This document shows positions 33,477 through 43,242 of a stretch of 64,000 nucleotides of DNA, one piece after another. The notes under the pieces were generated by a model. That model was not told the DNA's origin and searched no databases. It saw nothing but the letters and a program-made list of their open reading frames with translations. Numbering within the stretch: the first letter of the stretch is position 1; the number at the start of each line of letters is the position of its first letter. The DNA comes from Doryteuthis pealeii. Lineage: Eukaryota > Mollusca > Cephalopoda > Myopsida > Loliginidae. The position numbers and the translations under genes are program-made. The stretch covers positions 54,194,145 through 54,258,144 of the forward strand of contig CM042142.1 of assembly GCA_023376005.1 (NCBI GenBank). Direction: 5' to 3'.

Positions 33477-34211
33477 TTGCTTCTACAAAAAAACACCACT
33501 AAGGATCTCTTTGTACACTTCAAATCAGCTCTTCCACTCAGTTCCAAGACTAGTTACATCATAAATGAAATTAATAGAATACACAATAGATGTAGTGAAG
33601 AAACAGACAGAATCACTCACACTGCACACTTTATGAACACCCTCAAAAACAATGGCTACCCAACTTCATATATACGCCATTTAAATAACAGAAAAACACG
33701 GACACTACACACACACTCTAACACCTGTTTCCTGAAACTACCACATTTCAGTGAAACAATCACTAAACAAATACGCAAGGCTATTCATAGAGAGGGACTA
33801 GATATCCAACTAGCCCACTCTGGACCCTCACTACGCCAACATCTAACAATAAAACATAAAAATGTTATTACACCATGCTCACTAACCAACTGCCCAATAA
33901 AAGACCCTAACTTATGCCACAAGACCTATACAATTTACCGTCTAACTTGCTCCAAATGCCTTAATTTCTACATAGGTAGTACAATTAGACCCCTCCACAT
34001 TAGAATCAAGGAACACATCCACACACGTGCATCCTCATTCCATAAACACCTAATCAAATGCAAAAATAAGGACAACAATTTTTCAGTTAAGATAGAGGCT
34101 ATAATACGCAACATTGGTAATCTCAGAATTAGAGAAAGTTTATTAATAGCTAAATTAGGTCCTAATATAAACAATAGATTAGAATTAAACACAGAATACA
34201 TAATTAACTAA
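33477..34211 (+). CDS. Penelope-like element C-terminal ORF: RT thumb remnant and GIY-YIG endonuclease
   Basis: The frame opens at a TTG, so the true protein was longer and the start is artificial. A TAG lies 36 bases upstream, and earlier frames (EKFNSIDNHIQ) look like the preceding RT part with frameshifts. Residues 1-70 resemble the RT thumb (NEINRIHNRCS, FMNTLKNNGYP). Residues 88-122 hold the FSETITKQIRKAIHREG and LAHSGPSLR linker typical of these elements. Cysteines 134, 139, 147, 158 and 161 suggest the zinc-finger-like part. The GIY-YIG domain follows: TIY at 152-154, YIG at 165-167, Arg176, His180, Glu220. In such elements the nuclease nicks the target for priming. The domain looks intact; without the RT palm the element is dead. 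Confidence 0.8.
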   Translation: MLLQKNTTKDLFVHFKSALPLSSKTSYIINEINRIHNRCSEETDRITHTAHFMNTLKNNGYPTSYIRHLNNRKTRTLHTHSNTCFLKLPHFSETITKQIRKAIHREGLDIQLAHSGPSLRQHLTIKHKNVITPCSLTNCPIKDPNLCHKTYTIYRLTCSKCLNFYIGSTIRPLHIRIKEHIHTRASSFHKHLIKCKNKDNNFSVKIEAIIRNIGNLRIRESLLIAKLGPNINNRLELNTEYIIN

Positions 34212-34370
34212 ATTTACACGTTCCATATATAGGTTTTAGTTTATTTAGTACACATGTTCTCTCATATATATATAATTTTCCCTATCATAAATTTTAAACC
34301 TACCAACTATCAATAGATTAGAATTAAACTCAGAATACACGATTAACTAAATTTACACGTTTCATATATA

Positions 34371-34371
<1 letters not shown>
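34169..34371 (+). repeat. Duplicated end of the endonuclease ORF
   Basis: The last 60 or so bases of the ORF plus the first of the 3' flank (CAATAGATTAGAATTAAAC ... CACGTTCCATATATAG) reappear at 34311-34371, 142 bp downstream, with a few changes. It is a local tandem duplication. Confidence 0.8.
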
Positions 34372-34415
<44 letters not shown>

Positions 34416-34420
34416 AAATT

Positions 34421-34456
<36 letters not shown>

Positions 34457-35058
34457 GTGATGGGATGATTGAGAATGAAAAGAAGATAATAGAGAAATAT
34501 AAAAAAAATTAATTACGATTAATTTAACAATATTGACATACTTATTAACTCCTTTACATGACATTATTTCTTTAAACCATGACTATTTCTTTAAACCATA
34601 ATACCCTCTTAGGATTACGGTCAGTCTAGAACTATTAATAAATATTTAAGGAAAAGTGGGAAAAAAAAAAAAATAAGAATAAATAACAACAAAAGAATGA
34701 AAAAAAAATAGTTAAATAAAATATATAATTGAAGCAGTACATTATGCCTTTTGTAATTCAAATATTTGATTTATGATATTTAATCTATCTGAAATTTAAG
34801 GGGGGAATGGTTTGTTTTATTTTTATTGTTTTGAATTTTACATCAATCCTAATATGTAATTATTATATGATATTTTAATATATAATTAATATAATATTTA
34901 ATCTATTTAAGTTTAAAAGAAAAAGAGAAAAAAGTACTCATAAAAGATATTTTCTTAAAAAAAAAAAAAAAAGTAATAATAAAAAGAATCATTTATTTTT
35001 TCTATCAATACTAATACATAATTTAAGATAATCTTTTATTTACTTATTTACTATATAA

Positions 35059-35614
35059 AAATAATTTAAATTAGAGAACAAAGGGGATAAAGGGGAAAAA
35101 AAAAAAAAGAAAAAGAAGAGAATAACACAAAAAAAAAGAAAGAGAGGGAGAAAGAATAAGAAATGAAAGGTGAAAGCGAAACAAAAGCTAAGTATGTTAA
35201 AAAAAAAAAAAAAAAAAATTTCTATTAACGGTTTTTATTCATTTGTTCACTTTTGTTTTTGAAATTATGACATGCTCACACCGTTGCTACACATTGCTAC
35301 ACATTGCAACATCTTACCGGATGTCAGCCTTGTTCTCAACAAACTTTTAAGAAAAAAAAAAAGAGAGAGAAATAAGAAATTACAGTTATTCGCCCATTCA
35401 TAAAGGAGGAGAAGAAGAAAGAGAGGAAAAAAAGGAGAGGAAAAGGAAATAAGAAGAGAAATTATAACCACACAAATAAAAAAAAACATAAGCACGTCAT
35501 TTCTGAAATCAGTCTCTGACGATAAAGCTTCGCTTGAAATCGATTAGACATATAAACATCTTTTGTCTTTATTTTTTACGCATTGTATTGCCTTCGAATT
35601 TTATTATTTTATAA
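35059..35614 (+). repeat. Right inverted arm of the Penelope-like element
   Basis: Inverse of 32760-33319 with small length changes in A runs. The arms differ mainly at homopolymers, which suggests a recent origin or gene conversion between them. Confidence 0.85.
35512..35549 (+). ncRNA. Hammerhead-like ribozyme core, right arm
   Basis: GTCT (35512-35515), CTGACGA (35516-35522), stem AAGC-TTC-GCTT, GAAA (35536-35539), TCGATT, AGAC (35546-35549). It lies in the same direction as the ORF. Relative to the left-arm copy one T of stem II is missing, so stem II is 4 bp with two unpaired bases. The predicted cleavage is after the second T of GATT. Confidence 0.6.
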
Positions 35615-35660
35615 CATACTTAACAATGCTTCAAGCAAATTACCAATTACTTTTATAATA

Positions 35661-35695
<35 letters not shown>

Positions 35696-35865
35696 ATATA
35701 TATATCCCTTCACGTTACTCCACTCTCTGCAACAACATCCACAGCAAATAATGCTAGGGAATGTTTAACTATTCTCAGCCTACACAAGGACCGACAGTGC
35801 AAAAAAATTGCAACTGTCTCTAAAATATACAGATGATAGTTTCACATGGCCTCGTGATCATTGTA

Positions 35866-36389
35866 TTAGGCTGTTACAAAAATAATGGCCGATTGAAGTG
35901 CTCGGTTTTGAAATGTCATTTTAACATAGAATTTGTTGTTTATTTCAGGTGAATTTTTGCATACTTTGTCGTGGATTTTTCTCAACAACTGCCTGCAATT
36001 GTTCATTGTCAAGACTGCATGTCCGTCCTCTACCTTCTTCATTTTCAAGACTCTCATCTCCACAGTGGAATTTCTGGAACCACCTTCGTACAGTCCGATC
36101 ACTTGTGGATTCATCTCCCCATGCTTTGTTGATATTGGCAGCAGTTTCGGAGGCATTGTGCCCAAGCTTGAACATAAGAAGGCAAAGGTCATGTTTAGGC
36201 ATGTTCATCTTTGAAGGCCCCTATTTTTTTAAAATACTTTCTATCTGAAAATAAATTAAATTTTATTTTTGAGTACAGATTAATTATTATATATGCAAAA
36301 ATTCACCTGAAATAAACAACAAATTCTATGTTAAAATGACATTTCAAAACCGAGCACTTCAATCGGCCATTATTTTTGTAACAACCTAA
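35866..36389 (-). mobile_element. Short mariner derivative with 97-bp terminal inverted repeats
   Basis: TA flanks both sides (35864-35865, 36390-36391). The ends start TTAGGYTGTTACAAAAATAA, close to the mariner consensus TTAGGTTGGTGCAAAAGTAA. The two ends stay complementary for about 97 bp (35866-35962 and 36293-36389), far longer than the usual 25-30 bp. The interior keeps only the N-terminal part of a transposase. Confidence 0.9.
35945..36208 (-). pseudogene. Mariner transposase, N-terminal DNA-binding part only
   Basis: The minus-strand frame of 87 codons begins MNMPKHDLCLLMFKLGHNAS. It contains AANINKAWGDESTSDRTVRR, WFQKFHCGDESLENEEGRGR and VVEKNPRQS, the order of the paired helix-turn-helix region and GRGR hook of mariner transposases (TVQRWF..F..GDESLE.EEGRGRP). 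It ends inside the inverted repeat after about 80 residues. The catalytic DDD part of a ~345-residue transposase is missing. The frame has no stop, so a DNA-binding peptide could still be made. Confidence 0.85.
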
Positions 36390-36694
36390 TAATTAATTCT
36401 GTAGTCATATAAACTGCACAGTTGTTCATTAAAAGGGACAAGTGTTTATCGAAAGCCAACATTTTCGGGGATTTACTTGAGTTGGGACTCATCTGTTCCC
36501 AATTATTAAATCTTGATTTCTTATCTTATCCTTTGACCCAATTTATACACTTTGATTTTTAAACAATTTACCGGTTGTGAACTTTGCACCGGTCGAAAGG
36601 GTCCATACTTCTTTTTGTTTTGTTTTTTTCGTCTCCTTTAACCCCCCCCTCCCCCACACACACACTTTATAACGTTTAATAGTTGATCGAAGTA

Positions 36695-36940
36695 GGGCCG
36701 GCTTAGTTCAGTCGGTAGAGTGTCCGGCTGGGAACCTCGAAGTTCCTGATTCGATTCCGACCCTCGCCAACTCGGCGTATGAGTAGCACATGAATATGTG
36801 CGGTAAAATGAGGAGATGGTGGTAGGAGTGGTACTCCGTCTCAGACATTCAAACAATCTCCTTGGTCTAGCGCTGGTGAAAAGGGGATAGGCTCCCTCGC
36901 TGTCTGGCTGATACCGACTTTAGGTCACTCCGACGATTTT
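36695..36940 (+). repeat. SINE S1, reference copy
   Basis: The tRNA-like head has the A box TTAGTTCAGTCGGTAGAG and B box GATTCGATTCCGACC, with CCTCGCCA marking the end of the tRNA-like part. The body has AACTCGGCGTATGAGTAGCA, TGTGCGGTAAAATGAGGAG, CAATCTCCTTGGTCTAGCG, AAAGGGGATAGGCTCCCTCG and GATACCGACTTTAGG, and it ends CGACGATTTTA. It is about 245 bp and non-coding. Pol III transcription is inferred from the boxes. Confidence 0.9.
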
Positions 36941-36974
36941 ATTTTTATATATAAATATTAGTGTGTGTGTATAC

Positions 36975-37050
36975 ACAATTATCTTAAGCATAAAATAACT
37001 CAAGGGTTGACATGCCGTAAAATCTATACCAGCCTATCAATCTGTTTCTG
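36975..37050 (+). repeat. Repeat A tail fragment
   Basis: AAGCATAAAATAACTCAAGG and GTTGACATGCCGTAAAATC form the tail of A only. Confidence 0.6.
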
Positions 37051-37101
37051 TCTGTCTATGTCTGTCTGCCAGTCTGCTTGTATACCGACATAGATATTAT
37101 C

Positions 37102-37103
<2 letters not shown>

Positions 37104-37163
<60 letters not shown>

Positions 37164-37490
37164 GTTCTCTTTCTTTCGTTTTCTCTCTCGCTCTCGCTCT
37201 CTCGCTCTCTCGCTCTCGCTCTCTCTTTCTCTCTCGCTCACTCTTTCTCTCTTGCTCACTCTCTTTCTCTCTTCTTTCTCTTCACTCTCTTCTTCTTTCT
37301 CTCTCTCTCTCTTTTCTCTGTCTTTTCTCTCTCTCTCTCTCTCTCTCTCGCTGTTTCTTTCTCTTTCTCTTTTTCTCTCTCTCTTTCTCTTTTTCTCTCT
37401 CTTTCGCTCTCCTCTCTCTTTCGTTCTCTCTCTCTCTCTCTCTCTTTCGGTCCTTCTCTTCTCTCTTTCGTTCTCTTCTTTCGTTTCTCT

Positions 37491-37543
<53 letters not shown>

Positions 37544-37620
37544 ATTTCGTTCTCGCTCTCTCTCTCTCCTCTCGCTCCTCTCTCTCCTCTCACTCTCTCC
37601 CTCTCACTCCTCACATGCGC
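37104..37620. repeat. 500-bp CT-rich pyrimidine tract
   Basis: A pure (CT)n run at about 37106-37160 leads into CT sequence with TTT, CGCT and CTTT variants. Frames across it on both strands (Ser-Leu-Phe or Arg-Glu) are repeat translations. The strand asymmetry could allow triplex (H-DNA) formation. Confidence 0.95.
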
Positions 37621-38069
37621 CCTATCTCTCTCATTTGAGCTAGATAGAATCAAAAGAAACAAATCTGTTTTTATCTCCATGTGTTCGGACAACATCCGTG
37701 ATTGTAACGTGGTTTGTTTTCTTTGATGCCATTCATTATTGATATTTATATCTAATTTCTCAGGTATTTCATTTTTATTATATCACCTTTTTTTTTTTAC
37801 CTGAAGAAAGATGCTATCAGATCAAGCTAATAACCTTCCTCTAATGCACTATGTTGTTTTTTGTTTGTTTGTTTTGTTTTAGACATCAAAAATACTGCTA
37901 GATCACAAAATCTTCCCATTGTTGACATCATTAGTGATTTTCATAACGCAAAGGATATGAAAAGAGATGATACTCGAGCAGTCACTTTTTTGTTTAGACC
38001 GACACAATAATCTGACCTTAAAAACCGAGGTCTTTTTCTTGGAAAATTCATCGACACATAGATATATGG

Positions 38070-38450
38070 AGTAAAATGAGAAATGAATCCGACAGTATAT
38101 GGGAAAGTAGAACAAACACGGGATGTTACCATGGATGGAAAAGTAATAGTCGTAGTGTCGATGTTCGAACATTCGGTTTATAAAAAAAAAAACTTCTACG
38201 AACCATTTAGTAACTAGTTAAGGAGAAAAAAGATTTATATAGTTAAAAAGATGGTGAATGTTTTGAATGCGTTTCCAAACTGAACGCATTCAAAACATCC
38301 ATCTTATTAACTACATAAATCTTTTGTCTCCTTGATTAGTTACTAAATGTTTCTGAAGAAGCTTTTTTTTATAAACCGAAATGTTCGAACATCGACACTA
38401 CGACTAATAAATTTCAATTCATTGTTAAATTCCGTGTTCTACATTTCTCC
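38070..38450. repeat. Fold-back element with hammerhead-like arms
   Basis: AGTCGTAGTGTCGATGTTCG at 38148 is inverted at about 38386-38405, and the arms pair inward to GAACGCATTCAAAACAT near 38290. Pairing resumes outward between GTAGAACAAACACGGG (38107) and CCGTGTTCTACA (38432). The right arm has CTGAAGA (38353) and GAAA (38378), the two hammerhead boxes. The left edge carries AATCCGACAGTATATG. It is likely a pair of inverted Penelope-like termini without a body. Confidence 0.65.
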
Positions 38451-38456
38451 ACAGAA

Positions 38457-38668
38457 GCCACAAGGTTCCTAGTTCGATACCGACCCTCGCCAACTCAGCG
38501 TATGAGTAGCACAGGGATCTGTGCGGTAAAGTAAGGAGCTGATGGTAGGTGTGGCGCTCCACCTCAGACGCTAGAAATAATCTCCTTGGTCTAGCGCTAG
38601 TGAAAAGGGGATAGACTCCCTCGCTGTCAGGCTGATACCGACATTAGGCCGCCCCGACGACTTTACTT
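38457..38668 (+). repeat. SINE S1, 5' truncated
   Basis: Starts in the anticodon-arm region (CCACAAGGTTCCTAGTTCG) and runs to CGACGACTTTAC. It abuts the fold-back end. Confidence 0.85.
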
Positions 38669-38855
38669 ACTTATTACTAGTCTGGCTCATCCATTAAAAA
38701 CTAACACCAAATATTTCAACCGACCTGAAGAAGTGCTTTTTACTACAGACCTTTTTAAACAGTATGAATTTTGCAACTGTTGAGGTGGTTTTGTATTGTT
38801 TTCTGACATTATGATGTTATCTAACACCACATGGGGGGGGTATCGTTGTAGTGAT

Positions 38856-38894
<39 letters not shown>

Positions 38895-39014
38895 TCTATC
38901 ATAGAATAAATTCATATTTTTAGAATACTTAGTTTTTCTATTTTCTACATACCGTCGGATTTATTTCCTTATATTAGTTCCATATTCAGACTATCTAATT
39001 AACTTCATATCATT

Positions 39015-39260
39015 ATGACACTAAACTCTCTGATGATGAGGTTCCAGTTCTGGAGGTTTGGGGAGCACCCCTTCATTACCTTTGCTCCCAGTTCCACTCT
39101 GACCCGGAGTGGTAGTACCTGTTAGTCCCATCTATGGATTAAATAGAAAAGTGTGTTAATATATACTCATTTGTTTTTATTAAGAATGAATTTATTTCAA
39201 AACTTTATCGGCATTAAATGACCCACTGAGGTTGATATGCCGTAAAACAAACCAAACCAT
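39015..39260 (+). repeat. Repeat A, 3' part
   Basis: GATGAGGTTCCAGTTCTGGA through CACTCTGACCCGGAGTGG to ATTAAATGACCCACTGAGG and a GCCGTAAAACAAACC tail. It shares the ATTAAATGACCCACTGAGG variant with the copy at 1595, a subfamily distinct from the AAATAACCCAACAAGG type. Confidence 0.8.
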
Positions 39261-39429
39261 GGAATAGTATGAGTATATTTCTTGCAGTGGAGACACATAG
39301 TTTTTGTCTTTTCTTCCGTTTTGTTCAGTGTATACCAATTATATATTAACACTAATATCGGTCCTCGGTGAGTGGGGATTTTTATTAAATATCTTTCCAA
39401 CCCCCAAGCATTCCAATATTACTTGTAAA

Positions 39430-39640
39430 GAACCCGCCGCCCTGTCGGCTTTAGAATACGCCGACTGTCCACTACAGAGGGGTATAAACCTCATTCCCCT
39501 TAATAAGACCAGCTGCTTAAGGACAGAATCCAGGCGACTGAGTAGTCAATGATCAATCGGCTAGTTACGTTAAGCCCTAGCACCTATATTATTGTCCTGA
39601 CCCTATTGCCCTTATAGAAAACCCCAACACTTTCTATCAT
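39430..39640 (+). repeat. Repeat A head, rearranged
   Basis: CCGCCGCCCTGTCGGCTTTA and ACAGAGGGGTATAAACC, then TATTGCCCTTATAGAAAACC. Several inner blocks are deleted. A 27-bp T run follows at 39660-39687. Confidence 0.65.
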
Positions 39641-39653
39641 ATTAAATTGTAAG

Positions 39654-39689
<36 letters not shown>

Positions 39690-39733
39690 TTTCTCTTTCC
39701 CGCCCTCGCTAGAGAACACTTAAAATGTAGAAG

Positions 39734-39847
39734 ATGTGTTCAAGCGACAGTGAGTTGTGTGTTGAGGTCATGTTTAAGAGCATGTTAGTTGACCTCGGAG
39801 TAAAGCATGATAACCGGATTATCGCGAGTCATGTTGGGTTAAAATAA
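39734..39847 (+). CDS. Possible short terminal exon, 37 codons
   Basis: After a T-rich tract and TTTCTCTTTCCCGCCC, an AATGTAG boundary precedes AAGATG. The frame reads MCSSDSELCVEVMFKS, MLVDLGVKHDNRII and ASHVGLK before TAA. The composition is balanced and differs from nearby microsatellite frames. No homologue comes to mind, so it could be chance. Confidence 0.2.
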   Translation: MCSSDSELCVEVMFKSMLVDLGVKHDNRIIASHVGLK

Positions 39848-40295
39848 CGGAGAGAGAGAGGGAGAAATTGGGGAGGGGTTATATCAGCTACGAGCGTACA
39901 CGTGTCCATTTCCGATTCTATGTATTGTATGGTGGGTCAGGTGGGGATAGTGAGAGAGACGGAATATATCTGTGAAGTGTGTATTTTCTGAAGCATGTCT
40001 CCCACTCTCTCTCTCTCCCTCCACATCCACTCACATATAGAAAGGGATTGGGAGAGAGAGACGGGCACATATGTATGTATTAGTTTGCGGAAAACCCGGA
40101 ACTGAAAGTGACCTCGTGAAATACGAAACCTGCCGTTTCTTTCTGTGGCCCTTCATACATTAATGTGTGTATATATATATATTTATTTGTCGAATTTTTT
40201 AAATATAAGCAATTTAAGAAAATTCAACAAATAAATAAATAAAGCTCCTACAAATTTGTGGTTGAGCACTGTGATTTCTTTGTTTCATCTCAAAA

Positions 40296-40299
<4 letters not shown>

Positions 40300-40347
<48 letters not shown>
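40300..40347. repeat. (TA)n microsatellite
   Basis: About 48 bp of TA followed by a (TG) run. A small inverted repeat (TTTATTTGTCGAATTTT with AAAATTCAACAAATAAA) lies upstream at 40182-40240. Confidence 0.9.
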
Positions 40348-40351
<4 letters not shown>

Positions 40352-40394
40352 TGTGTGTTATATATATGAGTTACTAGCAAATATACTAGCAAAT

Positions 40395-40688
40395 ATAAAT
40401 GTAAACCCGCCCCTCGTGGTGGGGGTCCAGTTGCTTCGGCCCTGAATCTTTACAAGGTAATAGCGTCGATCCCAGGGGGCCATCCCCCCAGGCAACACCT
40501 GTCCCCTCGATTTAAAGGGGCAAGGCTGGGTTTATTGCCCAGTGCCTGAGGCACACCCTTTAGGGTGGATGGCTGAAGGGATCCACGCAATTTTTCACTC
40601 GCCACCCATGAGCTTCGGTTTGTGGGTGGTCCCACGTTAATAGGGCCTTGTGCCTAACCCCTACAAGTGGGGTACGAGGTAAATACCA
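40395..40688 (+). mobile_element. GC-rich retroposon-like element C, with 14-bp target duplication
   Basis: A 294-bp GC-rich block (CCCGCCCCTCGTGGTGGGGG ... ACAAGTGGGGTACGAGG) interrupts the 3' end of a Helitron. ATATACTAGCAAAT occurs on both sides (40381-40394 and 40689-40702), a 14-bp duplication. A related copy at 61465-61724 sits inside another Helitron with its own 20-bp duplication. Variable duplications of 14-20 bp fit LINE-driven retroposition. No poly-A tail, tRNA boxes or ORF were recognised. Confidence 0.75.
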
Positions 40689-40693
40689 TATAC

Positions 40694-41117
40694 TAGCAAA
40701 TGTATTCACCCTCCGGGTGCAAGTATTTAAGTTTTAATGTAATAAAAATATTATATTAAATTAGAAAGGCTAATGAAACTAAATAAGAATGAAGATGAAG
40801 TTTTGAAACAGGGGGAGGTATAATTGAAAAAATAGAACTGAAACTTACTCTTCCATCACTCCAAGTCTTTCATTGCTAAATGTTCCTAATTTTACTATTT
40901 AGTTAAAATAGGAAATAAAGAATACAATCAGTTATTTCTTCTTGTTAATGGATTTCTTTTAAGATTTATTCCCGGGATTTTTGCTCATATTCATGAAGAT
41001 AAAACCAAACAATTAGAAATCAATAATACTAAGCATATATTTATTATAATCAAATTTTTAATATCAATATGCAAATTAGCCTTCCCGTTCACACTGTAAA
41101 CAACTATTTTGTTGTAT
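40694..41117 (-). mobile_element. Helitron, 5' truncated
   Basis: CTAG, then TTCACCCTCCGGGTGCAAGT, and on to CACTGTAAACAACTATTTTG, where it stops at unrelated DNA. The hairpin shares the TTCACC change with the copy at 41321. Confidence 0.8.
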
Positions 41118-41320
41118 AAATGAGAAAAGTGTCCCCCCATGAATCGAGATCTCGGAAAGGGTGCGTAAAGGTCACATGATCCATTAATTGTATACAGAGT
41201 ATTATTAATTATTTATTAATTAGTTACTTGAAACCATATTATCACTTCTGTCCCTGGTTAAGTAAATACATTAGCTCTGTTTAGTAGAGCATTCACCTTG
41301 CTGTGTGCAAATTATTTGTA
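41118..41320. other. Unique spacer between two Helitrons
   Basis: Moderate composition (CCCCCCATGAATCGAGATCT near 41136). No open frame or known repeat. Confidence 0.4.
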
Positions 41321-41934
41321 CTATCAAATATATTCACCCTCCGGGTGCAAGTATTTAAGTTTTAATGTAATAAAAATATATTAAATTAGAAAGGCTAATG
41401 AAACTAAATAAGAATAAAGATGAAGTTTTGAAATAGGGGAGGTATAAATGAAAAAATAGAACAACTGAAACTTACTCTTCCATCGCTCCCGTCTTTCATT
41501 GCTAAATTTTCCTAATTTAACTATTTAGTTAAAATAGGAAATAAAGAATAAAATCAGTTATTTCTTCTTGTTAATGGATTTCTTTTAAGATTTATTCCCG
41601 GGATTTTTGCTCATATTTATTGAGATAAAACCAAACAATTAGAAATCGATAATACTAAACGCTTATTTATTAGAATAATATTTTTAATATCAATATGCAA
41701 AATAGCTTCCTCGTTCATACTGTAAACCGTTATTTTGTTGTATATATAAGTACAATTGCATGTTATTAGTATGTAGATGAGACCAACAATATTAATAATG
41801 TAAAACAATTTTATTAATAATTGAGGTTTAAATAAAATCAAGGAGAATGTGACGTAAATAATTGAGGAAATTGTGACTTGAATAGTAATATAGTTTCGGT
41901 TACAGACAAACACACAATCTCCATTATAATAAGA
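41321..41934 (-). mobile_element. Helitron with mutated 3' end
   Basis: The terminal CTAG has become CTAT. TTCACCCTCCGGGTGC follows, and the inverted TCTTATTATAATGGAG terminus ends at 41934. A minus-strand frame at 41617-41913 is again related to the hydrophobic Helitron frame. A TA run follows at 41947-41986. Confidence 0.85.
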
Positions 41935-41943
41935 GAAGAGATA

Positions 41944-41988
<45 letters not shown>

Positions 41989-42253
41989 AAATATTTATTG
42001 GTTTACAAGCATGAAAGAAATGAGTGAAATAAATGAAAAAGTGAGTTGAATATTATGTTCTAAATTCCATTTATTTACCGATATTTCGAGGAGCTGCCTC
42101 TCTCTTTTTCTAAGGTTTGTGTTAGACTGACTGTTGTTTCCTGTCTCGAGTCCTTTTGGGGTCATGAATACAGAGAGAGAAAGGGAGGGGGATACACACA
42201 TATAGATTCATCAAATATACCGACAAAGAAGCATACGTGGACTCCACGATAAC

Positions 42254-42300
<47 letters not shown>

Positions 42301-42305
42301 CGTAT

Positions 42306-42449
42306 GAAGTCGGTGGAGTGGCCTATTGTCGGTATCAGCCGGAGAGCCGGATAGCGAGGGAGTGTAACTCCTTTTCACTAGCGCTAAACTAGGGAGACTG
42401 TTTTTGCATCTGAGGGGGATTGCCACACCTACCGCCAGCTCTCCACTTT
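42306..42449 (-). repeat. SINE S1, 3' half
   Basis: AGTCGGTGGAGTGGCCTATT to CCAGCTCTCCACTT in plus direction. The tRNA-like head is missing, and the break coincides with the start of LINE sequence. Confidence 0.75.
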
Positions 42450-42833
42450 GGACCCTAACGAAGCACCTGGAGAATAAGCTGGATGGGGGTTGTACAAAAA
42501 TGCTGTACACGATATAAAACAAATCGTGAAAACAATACCCGACAAAAAAGCAACTGTAAGACCACTTGCCCCCTATCCCACAAACCATCTGAATTAGGTA
42601 AAGAATAAATGCTGGGCACTGCTAGAGAAGCAACGGTGAACTCAATTGTGACGTTCTCCTATGGAAACCAACATATGGAAACGCCAGTGTGGACCATCCA
42701 ACAAAGACTTACATTGACCAGCTCTGCGCGGATAGTGGACCTCCCGAGAGCAATGAATGATAGGGACGGTTGGTGAGAGATTGTCATGGATATCCGTGCT
42801 ACTAGAGCGACATGATGATGATGATGATGATGA
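42450..42833 (+). pseudogene. LINE 3' end with (GAT)n tail
   Basis: Translated with frameshifts: TLTKHLENKLDGG, LYTI..NKS.KQYPTKKQL, AGHC.RSN, then TYGNASVDHPTKTYIDQLCA and later RAMNDRDGW. This is the conserved C-terminal run of many animal LINE proteins (RFAGHC...LWTP.HG....GRP...YVDQL..DTG...AM.DR..W). It ends in GATGATGAT repeats at about 42812-42833, as RTE-type LINEs often do. Several frameshifts and stops make it inactive. Confidence 0.7.
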
Positions 42834-43242
42834 TTATCTTCAAAAATAGCCAATGTTGGCCCTTAGCACACTGACGAACTTAGCCACTTCTCTTGTGACC
42901 AGTCCTATCTTCGGTCATCACGAACAGTCTCCTCTTTCCATTAGCCACAGTGATTAATAGAACAAAGCTAAAAGCATTACTACTCCTCCTCCTCCTCCAC
43001 TACGTCATCCATGTTGTCCATTTCAATACATCTAAATAGTTACTGTATACATTTTCAATCATAGTGTCGCGACAGGTACGTTTGATTCAGTGACAGTTTT
43101 TATGGCCGGTGTCGATTATACACGCTAAGTTTCAATCTACATTTTTGTGATGACGTGTGTGATTCAGTTGTCATTCTCTGCTTCCTCTTTCTTCTCTCCC
43201 ACCCCTCCAAGAATCACTGTTGGACCACGCATCCTTTTCACT

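Larger units (their letters stand above)
32760..35614 (+). mobile_element. Penelope-like element with inverted terminal arms
   Basis: A GIY-YIG endonuclease frame (33477-34211) and an AT-rich tail lie between two arms of about 560 bp that are inverted copies of each other. The element is truncated: the left arm joins the body where the reverse transcriptase would be ending, near an eroded YxDD-like spot at 33317-33328, so the palm domain is missing. Inverted terminal repeats are known in Penelope-like elements. The tail holds T runs (34374-34412) and A runs. The copy cannot move by itself. Confidence 0.8.

Noticed and set aside
37078..37726. Frames of 186 and 207 codons on plus and 137 on minus
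   Set aside because: They are translations of a CT-rich tract (Ser-Leu-Phe and Arg-Glu repeats).
42080..42120. ATTTCGAGGAGCTGCC block as a hammerhead
   Set aside because: On the minus strand GAAA follows a short stem, but no CUGANGA box lies before it.
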